The notes under the pieces are model-generated. The model made no database searches, had not been told where the DNA came from, and saw only the letters and a list, made by a program, of their open reading frames with translations. Of a DNA stretch of 64,000 nucleotides, positions 24,057 through 32,679 are shown piece after piece. The first letter of the stretch is position 1; every line of letters starts with the position of its first letter. This DNA comes from Planctomycetaceae bacterium (GTDB taxonomy: Bacteria > Planctomycetota > Phycisphaerae > SM23-33), in assembly GCA_039680605.1 (NCBI GenBank), contig JBDKTA010000034.1, positions 62,001 through 126,000 of the forward strand, read 5' to 3'. The translations under genes were made by a program, and so were the position numbers.

Positions 24057-24740
24057 ATGACCAGCTTCGTAAAGACATTGTGCGTGACGGGCGCCCTCAT
24101 CTGCCTGATCGGCTGCGAGGAGCAGAAGACCATTGCCCCGCCGGCGGCCAAGGCGCCTGAAGGGCTCGTGCAGACCGCTGCCCCGACGAACGTCGCGATG
24201 ACGGGCACCCGCAGCGGCATCTTCGGGCACGACGCCGCCCCCGGCGGACAGGTGGTCTATCTCATCGACCGCAGCGGCTCGATGAGCGACTCGCTGCCGA
24301 TGGTCGAGCGCGAGCTGGTGGCCTCGTTCGGCTGCCTCCAGAGCGGCCAGGAGTTCCACATCATCTTCTACAACGGTCAGCCCCATGAGCTGCCCGCCGC
24401 CAGGCTGATCCCGGCGACCGACGACAACAAGTACAAAGCCTACAAGTCTGTCCAGGAAGTCAAGGCCCACGGTCTGAGCAATCCCGTGCCGGCGATGGAG
24501 CGGACGTTCCAGGTGCTGCGCCAGGGCAACGCCCAGCGCCCGCGGGTGATCCACTTCCTCAGCGACGGGGCGTTCCCGGACAATGACGAACTGCTGGCCG
24601 CCATCCGCCGCCTCAACCAGGACAAGAGCGTCCGGATCCACACCTACCTCTGCGGACAGAGCAGCCCGCTGGCGATGGCCGTCATGAAGCGAATCGCGGC
24701 CGAAAACAACGGCCGCTACGCCTACCTGACCAGCGAGTAG
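24057..24740 (+). CDS. VWA-domain lipoprotein
   Basis: A 227-residue protein with a lipoprotein signal (MTSFVKTLCVTGALICLIGC; Cys20) and a single von Willebrand A domain. The metal-ion-dependent adhesion site DRSGSMS is at about residues 75-81, followed by IIFYNGQP and LSDGAFPDNDEL. VWA domains bind ligands or assemble complexes through a metal ion. The mature chain has a short spacer before the domain. GGGAG ribosome site 7 nt before the ATG. No partner gene is evident: it stands between a Gfo/Idh oxidoreductase and the convergent ABC exporter. Confidence 0.85.
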   Translation: MTSFVKTLCVTGALICLIGCEEQKTIAPPAAKAPEGLVQTAAPTNVAMTGTRSGIFGHDAAPGGQVVYLIDRSGSMSDSLPMVERELVASFGCLQSGQEFHIIFYNGQPHELPAARLIPATDDNKYKAYKSVQEVKAHGLSNPVPAMERTFQVLRQGNAQRPRVIHFLSDGAFPDNDELLAAIRRLNQDKSVRIHTYLCGQSSPLAMAVMKRIAAENNGRYAYLTSE

Positions 24741-24805
24741 TCCGCCAGATCGCCCGGTTACGCGCCGACGGCGACGTTAGATGGTTTTATTTTGAGCCAT
24801 TTGCT

Positions 24806-24834
24806 TCTCTGCGTACTCTGCGATCTCTGCGGTT
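24806..24834. repeat. CTCTGCG repeat, degenerate copy
   Basis: TTCTCTGCGTACTCTGCGAT and CTCTGCGG, related to the CTCTGCGACCTCAGCG units at 23924 and 31508-31593. It lies in the 109-bp convergent gap between the VWA lipoprotein and ABC exporter genes. Confidence 0.5.
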
Positions 24835-24849
24835 CATGCAGTTTTCGGG

Positions 24850-26652
24850 CTAGGCCTGTCCGCTCTTGATGAACTGGCGGTAGAGACCGGCGTATTGACC
24901 GCCGAGGGTCAGGAGCTCTTCATGCGAGCCGCTTTCCACGATGCGGCCGCCGTCGAGCACCAGCACCACGTCGGCCTTGCGGACGGTGCTGAGGCGATGC
25001 GCGACGACAAAGCACGTGCGGCCTTCGAAGAGCTTTCCCAGCGAGGCCTGAATGCGGGCCTCGGTCACCGCATCGACGCTGCTGGTGGCCTCGTCGAGCA
25101 GGAGGAGTCCCGGGTCGGCCAGCATCGCCCGGCAGAAACAGATGAGCTGGCGCTGGCCAAGGCTGATCCCCGCTCCCCGCTCGCCGACGACCGTTTGCAG
25201 ACCGTCAGGCATGCATTCGAGAAGGTCCAGGCAGTCCAGGCGGTTTGCGGCCGCGATGATCTGTTCCCGCGTGGCGCCGGGGCGCGCCAGGCGGATGTTG
25301 TCGGCCACCGTCCCGGTAAACAGGAAGTTTTCCTGTTGGACGATTCCCATGTGGGCGTGAAGGCTGGACGACTGCACGCGCGTCAGCGGTATCCCGTCCA
25401 GCACCACCTCGCCGCTGTCGGGCTGGTAGAACTTGGCCAGCAGACGGATGATCGTGCTCTTGCCGCAGCCGGTATGGCCGACCAGGGCGATGGTCCGCCC
25501 CGGCTCGGCGACGAAGCTGACATGGTGCAGCACCGTCCGTCCCGGTTCGTAGGCGAAGCAGACGTCGCGGAACTCGACGCGGCCTTCAATCTTGTCCAGA
25601 GCCACCGCATCGGGGGCGTCCACCCAGTCCGGGGGCGTGTCCAGCAGGCGGAAGACCCGTTCGGCGCCGGCCATAGCCGAGAGGGCGTTGTTGTACTGTC
25701 CGCCCAGTGGCCCGATGGGCTGAAAGAATATGCCCGCCAGGAAGAAGAACCGCACCAAGTCGCCCAGGTCGACGGAGTGCATCGGCGTCATTGCCAGGTA
25801 GCTGCCCAGCAGCAGGAGCATGGCGATGAAAAACTGCCCGTTGAACTCCAGCAGCGGCAGAAAGACGCCGCTGACGCGCGCCATCGCCACGCCGTGGCGC
25901 GAGTGATCGACCACCAGTTCCTGGAACAGCTCGGCGTTGAGGTCCTGCCGCACAAAGCCCTGCGTGATGCGGATGCCGCCGATCGACTCGGCCAGGCTGC
26001 TGGTCACGCGGCTGAAACTCTCCTGGATCACCCGGTGCGCGTAGCTCAGGCGCCGCGTGAATATGCGGTTGATCACCGCCAGCACCGGCGCCAGGGCCAG
26101 CACCACCAGGAACAGCCGCCAGTTCGTCCAGAGCATCAGGGCCGCGCTGACGATCATCTGCCCGCCCAGCACGAGGCTGACGAACAGCGCCTCCTGCACG
26201 CCGGTGCGCATGGCCTCGACGTCGCTGGTCAGGCGGCTGATGATCCACCCGCCCTTGATGCGGTTGAAGAAGCTCATCGTCATCGCCTGCAGGTGGTCGA
26301 AGAGGTCCTGGCGGATGTCGCGGATGACCAGTTCGCCCAGTTCCAGCGCCAGTCGGTGGCGGAAGTGCAGCGTCACCTGCGTACACGTCGCCCACAGAGC
26401 GAAAACCCCCGCCGCCCATAGCGTCCCGCCCAGGCTGCCCCCGCGGATGGGGCCCTCGATCGCCCAGCCGATCATCCACGCCAGGATCGGCAACTGGATC
26501 GACCGCGTGATCACCAGCACGACCAGCCAGTTGCGCTTGGCGCGGAAGGGCTGGGTGTATTTCGCCAGGCGGCGCACCAATCCCAGGCTCAGCGGCTTGT
26601 GAGCGTCGCTGGCGGACTGCGCGTCGATTTTGACCGGCCTGAACTTAAACAT
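24850..26652 (-). CDS. ABC exporter subunit (membrane plus ATPase), consensus catalytic Walker B
   Basis: A 600-residue half-transporter: six membrane helices in about residues 45-330, then an ATPase domain. Walker A GHTGCGKST is near 388, the Q-loop region IVQQENFLFTG follows, Walker B LLLLDEATSSVD has the catalytic Glu, and the H-switch AHRLST is present. The signature, however, reads ISLGQ instead of LSGGQ. It is encoded just downstream of a second half-transporter (107-bp gap), so the two probably form a heterodimer that exports lipids, peptides or drugs. The start at 26652 excludes an upstream extension translated from palindromic repeats. Confidence 0.9.
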   Translation of the reverse strand: MFKFRPVKIDAQSASDAHKPLSLGLVRRLAKYTQPFRAKRNWLVVLVITRSIQLPILAWMIGWAIEGPIRGGSLGGTLWAAGVFALWATCTQVTLHFRHRLALELGELVIRDIRQDLFDHLQAMTMSFFNRIKGGWIISRLTSDVEAMRTGVQEALFVSLVLGGQMIVSAALMLWTNWRLFLVVLALAPVLAVINRIFTRRLSYAHRVIQESFSRVTSSLAESIGGIRITQGFVRQDLNAELFQELVVDHSRHGVAMARVSGVFLPLLEFNGQFFIAMLLLLGSYLAMTPMHSVDLGDLVRFFFLAGIFFQPIGPLGGQYNNALSAMAGAERVFRLLDTPPDWVDAPDAVALDKIEGRVEFRDVCFAYEPGRTVLHHVSFVAEPGRTIALVGHTGCGKSTIIRLLAKFYQPDSGEVVLDGIPLTRVQSSSLHAHMGIVQQENFLFTGTVADNIRLARPGATREQIIAAANRLDCLDLLECMPDGLQTVVGERGAGISLGQRQLICFCRAMLADPGLLLLDEATSSVDAVTEARIQASLGKLFEGRTCFVVAHRLSTVRKADVVLVLDGGRIVESGSHEELLTLGGQYAGLYRQFIKSGQA

Positions 26653-26662
26653 ACTGCATCGT

Positions 26663-26758
26663 GTCGCGGGCGTCTCGCCCGCGCGTCGCGAGGGCATCCT
26701 GCCCTCGCCTAAACCGACAACTATCCTCTGTTCCGCGGATGGGACGTCCGCGGCACGA
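26663..26758. repeat. GGGCG-family palindromic repeats between the two ABC genes
   Basis: CGCGGGCG-TC-TCGCCCGCG (26664-26683), CGAGGGCA-TCC-TGCCCTCG (26688-26708) and CCGCGGA-TGGGACG-TCCGCGG near 26733-26753. They fill nearly all of the gap between the paired exporter genes and extend an open frame into the first gene. Confidence 0.65.
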
Positions 26759-26759
26759 A

Positions 26760-28646
26760 TCAGGTCATGCCCAGGATGCGCCGGCTGGTGTCGTCGGCCA
26801 CCTGGTGGATGGCGGCCTGGCGGTACGGCCCCTCCTGGTTCATCAGGTCTTCATGCTTGCCCATCTGGACGATGCGTCCGCGTTCGAGCACCAGCACCAG
26901 GTCGGCGCGTTTGAGCGTGCTGAGCCGGTGGGCGATCACGAAGGTCGTGCGCCCCTTGCGCGCCGCGGTCATGGCCGAGAGTATTTCCTCTTCCGTGCGG
27001 GAGTCGATCGCGGCAGTGGGATCGTCCAGCAGCAGGATCGATGGTTCCAGCAGCAGCGCCCGGGCGATGGCCAGGCGCTGGCGCTGCCCGCCGGAGAGGT
27101 CGGCCCCGGCCTCTTGCAGCAGCGTGTCGTACCCTTGGGGCAGGGCGGCGATGAACTCGTGCGCCGCGGCGGTCTTGGCCGCCCGCTCGATCAGTTCCGG
27201 CCGGGCCTGGGGGCGACCGAACGCGATATTTTCGGCCGGCGTCGCGCTGAACAGAAAGCTCTCCTGAAAGACGATGCCGATATTCCGCCGCAGGTCGTCC
27301 AGGCTGACGTGTCGCACGTCGACGCCGTCGATGAGCACCGAACCGCCCTGGGGGTCGAAGAATCGCGGGATCAGCCCCAGCAGCGTGGTCTTGCCGGCGC
27401 CGGTAGCCCCCAGCACCGCGACCTCCTGCCCGCTGGCGACGGTGAACGTCACGTCCTGCAGAACGGGCTGGTCTTTCTGGTACCCAAACGTGACATTCCG
27501 AAACTCGACGCGCCCCGTCGCCTTGGGCAGCGGCAGCGGCCGCGGCGGGCTGGCGATCTCAAGCGGCACGTCGAGCACTTCAAAGACCCGCTTGGCGCTG
27601 ATGAGGCTCTGCTGAAGGCTGTTGGTGACCGTAGCCAGCGCCTGCACCTGCCCGCTGACCTGCTGAAGCAGCCCGGCGAAGACCACCATGCCCGTCCCCA
27701 GCGCCAGACGCCCCTGAATCACCAGGTAGCCGCCAAAGCCCAGCAGCACCGCCAGGTTCAGCATCGACAGAAGCCCGATAGCCGGCGGGTATGTCGTGAC
27801 GCGCCAGAAGATCCACTTCTTCTGCAGCAGCACGTGCTTCTGCTTGCGGGCGAACGTGGCCTTCTCCTGTTCCTGAAGGGCGAACCCTTTGATCACGTGG
27901 GCGCCCTGGACGTTTTCAGACACGTCCAGCACCAGGTCGTCGAACAGTTCCCGCTCGCGATGATACGCCGGCTGAACCAGCTTCGAGAACCGCCGCGCCA
28001 GCAGGTAGATCAGGGGCGTGGTGGCCAGGCAGGCGGCCGTCAGCAGCGGCTGGAGGCGCACCATGTAGACCAGGTACACGGCCATCGACACGGCCAGGAT
28101 CAACACCTGCATCACGACGCCGTCGATGAACAGCCGCACGTTCTGCACGTCGCCGGTGACGCGGTTGATCAGCGACCCGGTGCTGTTGGCCTGGAAGAAC
28201 CGAAGACCCAGGCGCTGGAGCTTGTCATAGACCGCCGCCCGCAGGTCGGGCACGACTTTGCCCTGGAGCAGTTGGGCCATCGCGATGCCGTACCAGCCCG
28301 TCAGGAACCCCCGCAGCAGCGCCAGCACCAGCACTCCACCGGCGATCAGCGATATCTGCAGCAGCGGCGACCAGGTCTGCGGGGGAGAGATGTCCATCGG
28401 CCAATGCGGGGGCGCTACCGTCGCCGGCGTGATGGAGTGGCGCAGAACGTCGATCCCCAGCCCGCCCAGGCCCAGCCCCGACAGCCCCATCAGCAGCAGC
28501 AGAAACTGCAGGGCCAGCACCTTGATGCACCCGCCGCGATAGCGCCAGGTCAATTCCAGAAGGCGCACAACAACCCGCCCGTCGTGGGACGAGCCTGAAT
28601 CAGGCTCCTCGCTCTGCTCTGTCGTGGCCGATGCCGTGGAAGCCAC
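26760..28646 (-). CDS. ABC exporter subunit (membrane plus ATPase), degenerate catalytic site
   Basis: A 628-residue half-transporter. Six membrane helices in about residues 45-350 and an ATPase domain with Walker A GATGAGKTT near 417, a canonical LSGGQRQRLAIARAL signature and Walker B ILLLDDPTAAID near 540, in which the catalytic Glu is replaced by Asp. This complements the partner gene downstream, which has Glu but a changed signature, so together they make one normal and one weak ATP site, as in heterodimeric exporters such as TM287/288. GTG start at 28646 with AGAGG 8 nt upstream. Confidence 0.9.
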   Translation of the reverse strand: MASTASATTEQSEEPDSGSSHDGRVVVRLLELTWRYRGGCIKVLALQFLLLLMGLSGLGLGGLGIDVLRHSITPATVAPPHWPMDISPPQTWSPLLQISLIAGGVLVLALLRGFLTGWYGIAMAQLLQGKVVPDLRAAVYDKLQRLGLRFFQANSTGSLINRVTGDVQNVRLFIDGVVMQVLILAVSMAVYLVYMVRLQPLLTAACLATTPLIYLLARRFSKLVQPAYHRERELFDDLVLDVSENVQGAHVIKGFALQEQEKATFARKQKHVLLQKKWIFWRVTTYPPAIGLLSMLNLAVLLGFGGYLVIQGRLALGTGMVVFAGLLQQVSGQVQALATVTNSLQQSLISAKRVFEVLDVPLEIASPPRPLPLPKATGRVEFRNVTFGYQKDQPVLQDVTFTVASGQEVAVLGATGAGKTTLLGLIPRFFDPQGGSVLIDGVDVRHVSLDDLRRNIGIVFQESFLFSATPAENIAFGRPQARPELIERAAKTAAAHEFIAALPQGYDTLLQEAGADLSGGQRQRLAIARALLLEPSILLLDDPTAAIDSRTEEEILSAMTAARKGRTTFVIAHRLSTLKRADLVLVLERGRIVQMGKHEDLMNQEGPYRQAAIHQVADDTSRRILGMT

Positions 28647-28668
28647 GCCTGAAACCTCTTTTGAATAA

Positions 28669-28751
28669 GTGGTGAGTGGTGAGTTGTGGGTGGTGAGTTG
28701 TCAGAAACTCATTACTGGACTCACCACTCACCACTCACAACTCACCACTCG
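28669..28751. repeat. GGTGAGTGGTGAGTTG inverted repeat
   Basis: Tandem GTGGTGAGTGGTGAGTTG words at 28669-28699 face CTCACCACTCACCACTCACA at 28720-28751. They can form a long hairpin of simple-sequence character in the gap between the aldolase and ABC exporter genes, both on the minus strand. Confidence 0.65.
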
Positions 28752-28757
28752 TTAACG

Positions 28758-29807
28758 CTACTTCTTGCAACCGCATTTGCAGCCGCATTTCTTCGTGTAG
28801 AAGTCGACCATTTCTTTGGTCGTCCTGGCCGGGATCTTCCCGGCCTGTCCGGCCTGGCCGAAGGCGATCATGCGCTCGCGGCAGACGACTTCCATCGCAT
28901 CGCGCGCGGGAGCCATGTACTTGCGCGGGTCGAACTCGCCGGGGGTCTCGGCGAAGATCTTGCGGATCGCGCCGGTGATGGCCAGGCGGCTGTCGGTGTC
29001 GACGTTAATCTTGCGCACGCCGTGGCGGATGCCCTTCTGGATTTCTTCCAGCGGAACGCCGAAGGTCGGCTTGAGCTGCCCGCCGTACTTGTTGATGATG
29101 TCCTGCAGTTCCTGCGGAACCGACGACGACCCGTGCATCACCAGGTGCGTGTTGGGCAGGCGGCGGTGGATCTCCTCGATCAGCGACATCTTGAGCACTT
29201 CGCCTGTGGGCTTCTTCTTGAACTTGTACGCGCCGTGGCTGGTGCCGATGGCCACCGCCAGGGCGTCCACGCACGTGTCGCCCACGAACTTCTCGGCCTG
29301 CGCCGGGTCGGTCAGGTGCTGCTGGGCTTCCTCTTCGCTCAGGCCGGCGCCATGTCCGTCCTCGATGCCGCCCAGGGCGCCGATCTCGCCCTCGACGCTG
29401 ACGCCGACTTTGTGCGCCGCGTCCACAACCTGGCGGGTCACCTGCACGTTGTACTCGTACGTGCTGGGCGCCTTGCCGTCGGCCTGCAGCGACCCGTCCA
29501 TCATCACCGACGTGAACCCGTTCTCGATGGCCGAGAAGCAAGTCTGGGGCTTGTCGCCATGGTCGAGGTGCAGGCAGATCGGCAGCGTCGGGTTGAGCTC
29601 GACAGCCGCCAGCATCAGGTGCCTCAGATACGCGTCGTTGGTGTAGCTGCGTGCGCCGCGGGAGGCCTGGATGATCACCGGCGAATCGGTCGCCTTGGCG
29701 GCAGACATGATCGCCTGGATCTGTTCCATGTTGTTGACGTTCAGGGCAGCGACGCCATAACCGTTTTCGGCAGCGTGATCGAGCAGCACTCTCATCGGTA
29801 CCAGCAT
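28758..29807 (-). CDS. fba: Class II fructose-bisphosphate aldolase
   Basis: A 349-residue zinc aldolase of glycolysis and gluconeogenesis. The zinc and substrate motifs are all seen: HLDHGDK (about 80-86), VEGEIGALGG, GTSHGAYKF, VMHGSSSVP and NVDTDSRLA. The start RVLLDHAAENGYGVAALNV and the overall length fit the Calvin-cycle-type subgroup. The tail is unusual: after the normal end FYTKK the chain finishes CGCKCGCKK, four cysteines in CxC spacing. GGAGAGAGG ribosome site before the ATG. It is followed by an inverted repeat and stands alone. Confidence 0.95.
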   Translation of the reverse strand: MLVPMRVLLDHAAENGYGVAALNVNNMEQIQAIMSAAKATDSPVIIQASRGARSYTNDAYLRHLMLAAVELNPTLPICLHLDHGDKPQTCFSAIENGFTSVMMDGSLQADGKAPSTYEYNVQVTRQVVDAAHKVGVSVEGEIGALGGIEDGHGAGLSEEEAQQHLTDPAQAEKFVGDTCVDALAVAIGTSHGAYKFKKKPTGEVLKMSLIEEIHRRLPNTHLVMHGSSSVPQELQDIINKYGGQLKPTFGVPLEEIQKGIRHGVRKINVDTDSRLAITGAIRKIFAETPGEFDPRKYMAPARDAMEVVCRERMIAFGQAGQAGKIPARTTKEMVDFYTKKCGCKCGCKK

Positions 29808-30123
29808 GTTGACCTCTCTCCTGAAGTTCTCTAGGGTGGTGACTTCACCATCCGCCGCGGGGCGGGGAATGTGGGATTATAAGGACCGCCGCCCACAGAT
29901 GGAATAGTTTTCCCGCCCGGGACCGGAGAGAGCGGGATTACGGGATTAGAAACGGATTAAGAGGATTGGGGAAAGACGCTGAAACAGACGTTAGCGGTCG
30001 GCCGGGTGGCATGACATAGAATTATTTGCCGGCTGACGGCGGTCGTCAGCGGAAAGTCATCTGGGAGATGTCAGTACAATACTAGAAGAGATACTGAGAT
30101 ACCGCAAGAGGAGAACCACATCT
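29808..30123. other. 316-bp intergenic region
   Basis: Divergent spacer between fba and the VOC gene. It holds a candidate fba promoter (-10 at 29876-29881), AT-richer simple words (GGGATTACGGGATTAGAAAC at 29936-29955) and a GCTGACG-GCGGT-CGTCAGC hairpin near 30034-30052. AAGAGGAGA at 30107-30115 serves the VOC gene. I see no gene in it. Confidence 0.5.
29876..29881 (-). promoter_or_regulatory. Candidate -10 box for fba
   Basis: A perfect TATAAT on the minus strand, 69 bp upstream of the fba ATG, would give a leader of about 60 nt. The expected -35 position has only a weak match, so this rests on the -10 box alone. Confidence 0.35.
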
Positions 30124-30594
30124 ATGCCAGACATCATCATCTTTCTCACATACAATGACCGGGCCGAAGATGCAGCACGATTCTACACGTCAATCTTCCC
30201 GGACTCGCGCATTACGAGGGTGACACACTATCCGGATATCGAAGGATTACCGCCCGCAGGCAGCGTGATGACGGTGGAATTCGAGTTGATGGGTCGGCCG
30301 TTCGTCGCGCTCAATGGGGGGCCGCAGTTTTCGTTCAGTCAGGGTGTCTCCATCTCGGTGCAGTGCGACACACAACAGGAAGTGGATGAGTACTGGGCGA
30401 AATTGGCTCAAGACGGTCAGGAAGTCGCATGCGGCTGGTTGACCGACAAGTTCGGGGTGTCATGGCAAATCGATCCGAGACTGCTGATGGAAATGACCGC
30501 TGACCCTGACCCGGACAAGGCAACAAAAGCGATGCAGGCGATGATGAAGATGGTGAAAATCGACAGCGAAAGGTTGCGCAAGGCATGGGAATGA
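30124..30594 (+). CDS. VOC-family protein (PhnB / 3-demethylubiquinone-type)
   Basis: A 156-residue protein of the glyoxalase/VOC superfamily, PhnB-like branch. It begins IIIFLTYNDRAEDAARFYTS then IFPDSRI, has the MTVEFELMGRPFVALNGGP strand and the QEVDEYWAKL ... CGWLTDKFGVSWQIDP pattern that is typical. Family members are metal-dependent or metal-free small-molecule binding enzymes of mostly unknown substrate. AAGAGGAGA ribosome site 9 nt before the ATG. The base composition looks lower in G+C than the neighbours, which may mean later acquisition. It stands alone. Confidence 0.88.
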   Translation: MPDIIIFLTYNDRAEDAARFYTSIFPDSRITRVTHYPDIEGLPPAGSVMTVEFELMGRPFVALNGGPQFSFSQGVSISVQCDTQQEVDEYWAKLAQDGQEVACGWLTDKFGVSWQIDPRLLMEMTADPDPDKATKAMQAMMKMVKIDSERLRKAWE

Positions 30595-30837
30595 GTTCGC
30601 GCACTCGGACTGTCGCCCTGGGACCGATAGCTATCCCAAACGCGCCCCGCCCCAGACGGTGAGGGTGAGCATGCATGGTCAAGCCAGCAGCGTGGATTCC
30701 CGGTGACACCACCATATAGGTTCTTGGTTGCGATAGCCGCGGCTGTGACTTTGCGGAGAACTTCGCCAACCGTGCTACTGGCCGTCATCGAAATCCAGTA
30801 TATTGGCCGCACGAAATTCAGTACGACAGGAGAAACC

Positions 30838-31476
30838 ATGCGATACAGCGAAGTCTTCGACATCACCGCCGCGATGCGGCCGGGGATGCCTGTCTGGCCG
30901 GGCGACAAGGGCTTCGTCTTCCAGTGGTGCGGGCGGATCGAACAGGGGGCGATCGCCAACAGCTCGCGTTTGACGCTGGGCGTGCATACCGGCACGCACT
31001 TGGATGCACCCAACCACTTTATCGATAAAGGCGATAACCTCGACGCCTTCGGGCCCGAGCGGTTCGTGCTCGAGGCCTGCCTGGTCGACTGCGGAAACGT
31101 ACAGGTCGTCACGGCGGAGCACGTCGCGGCCGCCGACGCTGCCGCTGGCGAGGCCGTCATCTTCAAAACCGCCAACACCGCACGGCGGCTGCTGGACAAG
31201 CAGGAGTTCACCAAGGATTACGCCTATGTCAGCGGCGAGGCGGCCCGCGCGTGCGTAGATCGCGGCTTTTCGCTGGTCGGCGTGGACTACCTCAGCACGG
31301 ACATGTTCGAGGCCCCGGGATACCCGGCCCACATGGCGATGCTCGGGACGGGAATCATCCTGCTGGAGGGGCTCGTACTCAACGACGTGCCGCCGGGTCG
31401 CTACACGCTGATCGCCCTGCCGCTGAAGATCCGCGGCGCCGAGGCCTCCCCCGTGCGGGCGGTGCTGCTGCGATAA
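30838..31476 (+). CDS. Cyclase family protein (kynurenine formamidase-like)
   Basis: A 212-residue metal-dependent hydrolase of the putative-cyclase family, which includes kynurenine formamidase. The metal site motif HTGTHLDAPNHF is at about residues 50-61 and the start FDITAAMRPGMPVWPGD is typical. It would hydrolyse a cyclic or formyl amide. The ATG at 30838 is preceded by AGGAG 6 nt upstream; an in-frame ATG-less extension to 30703 is rejected. Tryptophan-degradation partners are not visible nearby. Confidence 0.85.
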   Translation: MRYSEVFDITAAMRPGMPVWPGDKGFVFQWCGRIEQGAIANSSRLTLGVHTGTHLDAPNHFIDKGDNLDAFGPERFVLEACLVDCGNVQVVTAEHVAAADAAAGEAVIFKTANTARRLLDKQEFTKDYAYVSGEAARACVDRGFSLVGVDYLSTDMFEAPGYPAHMAMLGTGIILLEGLVLNDVPPGRYTLIALPLKIRGAEASPVRAVLLR

Positions 31477-31507
31477 GCCAGATCATCGTGCGCTTGGCCA
31501 GGACAAA

Positions 31508-31593
31508 TAAGCCGCAGAGGTCGCTGAGGACGCTGAGGATGTTAGGAGGTAAAACAAACTCTTCCCTCTGCGACCTCAGCGACCTCAGCGGCT
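31508..31593. repeat. CTCTGCGACCTCAGCG inverted repeat
   Basis: GCCGCAGAGGTCGCTGAGGA at 31511-31530 is matched in reverse by CTCTGCGACCTCAGCGACCT at 31566-31585, with CAGCGGC ending at 31592. The two arms can pair around a centre of about 30 bases. It lies between two convergent genes. Partial copies are at 23924 and 24806. Confidence 0.7.
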
Positions 31594-31640
31594 CATATCA
31601 TCCCTAAGAAACTCCGCCGACAACATTGATGGTCTGCGGC

Positions 31641-32522
31641 CTACGGATTCCACCAACAGGTGCCTTTGCCGGCCACCGCCTCGGCGGCCCGGGCGGCGAT
31701 GGCGGCCGATTCGTCCGCCGACAGCGGCGTGAATGAAGCCGCCGCTTCGAAGGCGGCGTCCTGTTCGGCCGGCGTGCTCATGCCCAACAAGGCCACGTCC
31801 GGGTCGAGTGTGAGCGTGTAGTGCAGGCACTGCGTCACGCTCAGGCGGGGCAGTCCGCCGGCGCTGCCGGCTGCCAGCGGTCTGCCGTACCCGCTGGTGT
31901 CGCCCAGGAGCATGCCCGCGCCGAAGACCTTGAAGCCGATCGTGGCCACGCCCGCGGCGCGGGCCTGCGGGAGAATCTCCTGTCGGTATCGCGCATCGGC
32001 GAAGGGCCCCAGCGCGAACATGACCGCATCGCAGCGCCCGGACTCTATCGCCATGCTCAGCACATCGGGATGATGGCTGGAAATCCCGGCGAAGCGGCAC
32101 TTGCCCTGGCTGATGCACTGGGCGAGCTGGTCGAACCCGCCGCCGGGGGCCGCGATCCGCTGCCAGTCCTGCACGCGAGACACCCCGTGAAAGAGCAGCA
32201 GGTCCACGCTGTCCAGGCCCAGCCGCTCGAGGCTGCCCTCGACCTGCGGGGCCACGCTCTGATCGAGCTGATCGATCTTGGTGATGACGAACATCCCCTC
32301 GCGCCGACCGGCCAGGGCGGCCCCCACCGCTTCTTCGCTGTAGCCGTCCTCATACGCCGGGGCGGTGTCGATGACGTTGAGCCCGGCGTCCATGGCCCGG
32401 CGCAGCGTGTCGGCGCATTGCTGGATCGACAGGCTCCGATCGGCCAGGTCGCCGATGCCAAGCCCAGTGGCCATGAAGCCCGTGCGCCCCAAGGCGCGTC
32501 GCGATGTGAAGAGTCGGTTCAT
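31641..32522 (-). CDS. Aldo/keto reductase
   Basis: A 293-residue NADPH-dependent reductase. The catalytic tetrad can be placed: Asp and Tyr in NVIDTAPAYEDGYSEEAVG, Lys in FVITKID and His in LLLFHGVSR. The C-terminal end has VALLGMSTPAEQD, in the place of the cofactor-binding VIPG segment. It would reduce a sugar or aldehyde. The ATG at 32522 removes a 12-residue upstream extension. Divergent from the GH36-type gene, it may share a control region with that sugar-degrading unit. Confidence 0.88.
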   Translation of the reverse strand: MNRLFTSRRALGRTGFMATGLGIGDLADRSLSIQQCADTLRRAMDAGLNVIDTAPAYEDGYSEEAVGAALAGRREGMFVITKIDQLDQSVAPQVEGSLERLGLDSVDLLLFHGVSRVQDWQRIAAPGGGFDQLAQCISQGKCRFAGISSHHPDVLSMAIESGRCDAVMFALGPFADARYRQEILPQARAAGVATIGFKVFGAGMLLGDTSGYGRPLAAGSAGGLPRLSVTQCLHYTLTLDPDVALLGMSTPAEQDAAFEAAASFTPLSADESAAIAARAAEAVAGKGTCWWNP

Positions 32523-32594
32523 GACCGGGCATTCTAGACGACGCGCGGCATTCCGCACAACCGCCTGCTGGACATGGGACCGCCCATCTGATAT

Positions 32595-32663
32595 TTAGCG
32601 GTCGAGCTTGCTCGACGCGGTTGTTTAATTCACGAAACCACGTCGAGCAAGCTCGACCGCTAA
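32595..32663. repeat. GAGCAAGCTC palindromic repeat, paired copies
   Basis: TTAGCGGTCGAGCTTGCTCG (start of the left arm, 32595-32617) and its perfect reverse complement at 32641-32663, with five more pairs at the inner end if one mismatch is allowed. Each arm is itself a hairpin (GTCGAGC-TT-GCTCGAC). It is the same family as 3301-3326. It lies 17 bp before the GH36-type gene. Confidence 0.75.
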
Positions 32664-32679
32664 CGAGAACGGAGCGAAC

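Noticed and set aside
29876-29881. Full sigma-70 promoter for fba
   Set aside because: The -10 is perfect but the -35 region does not match; kept only as a candidate -10 box.
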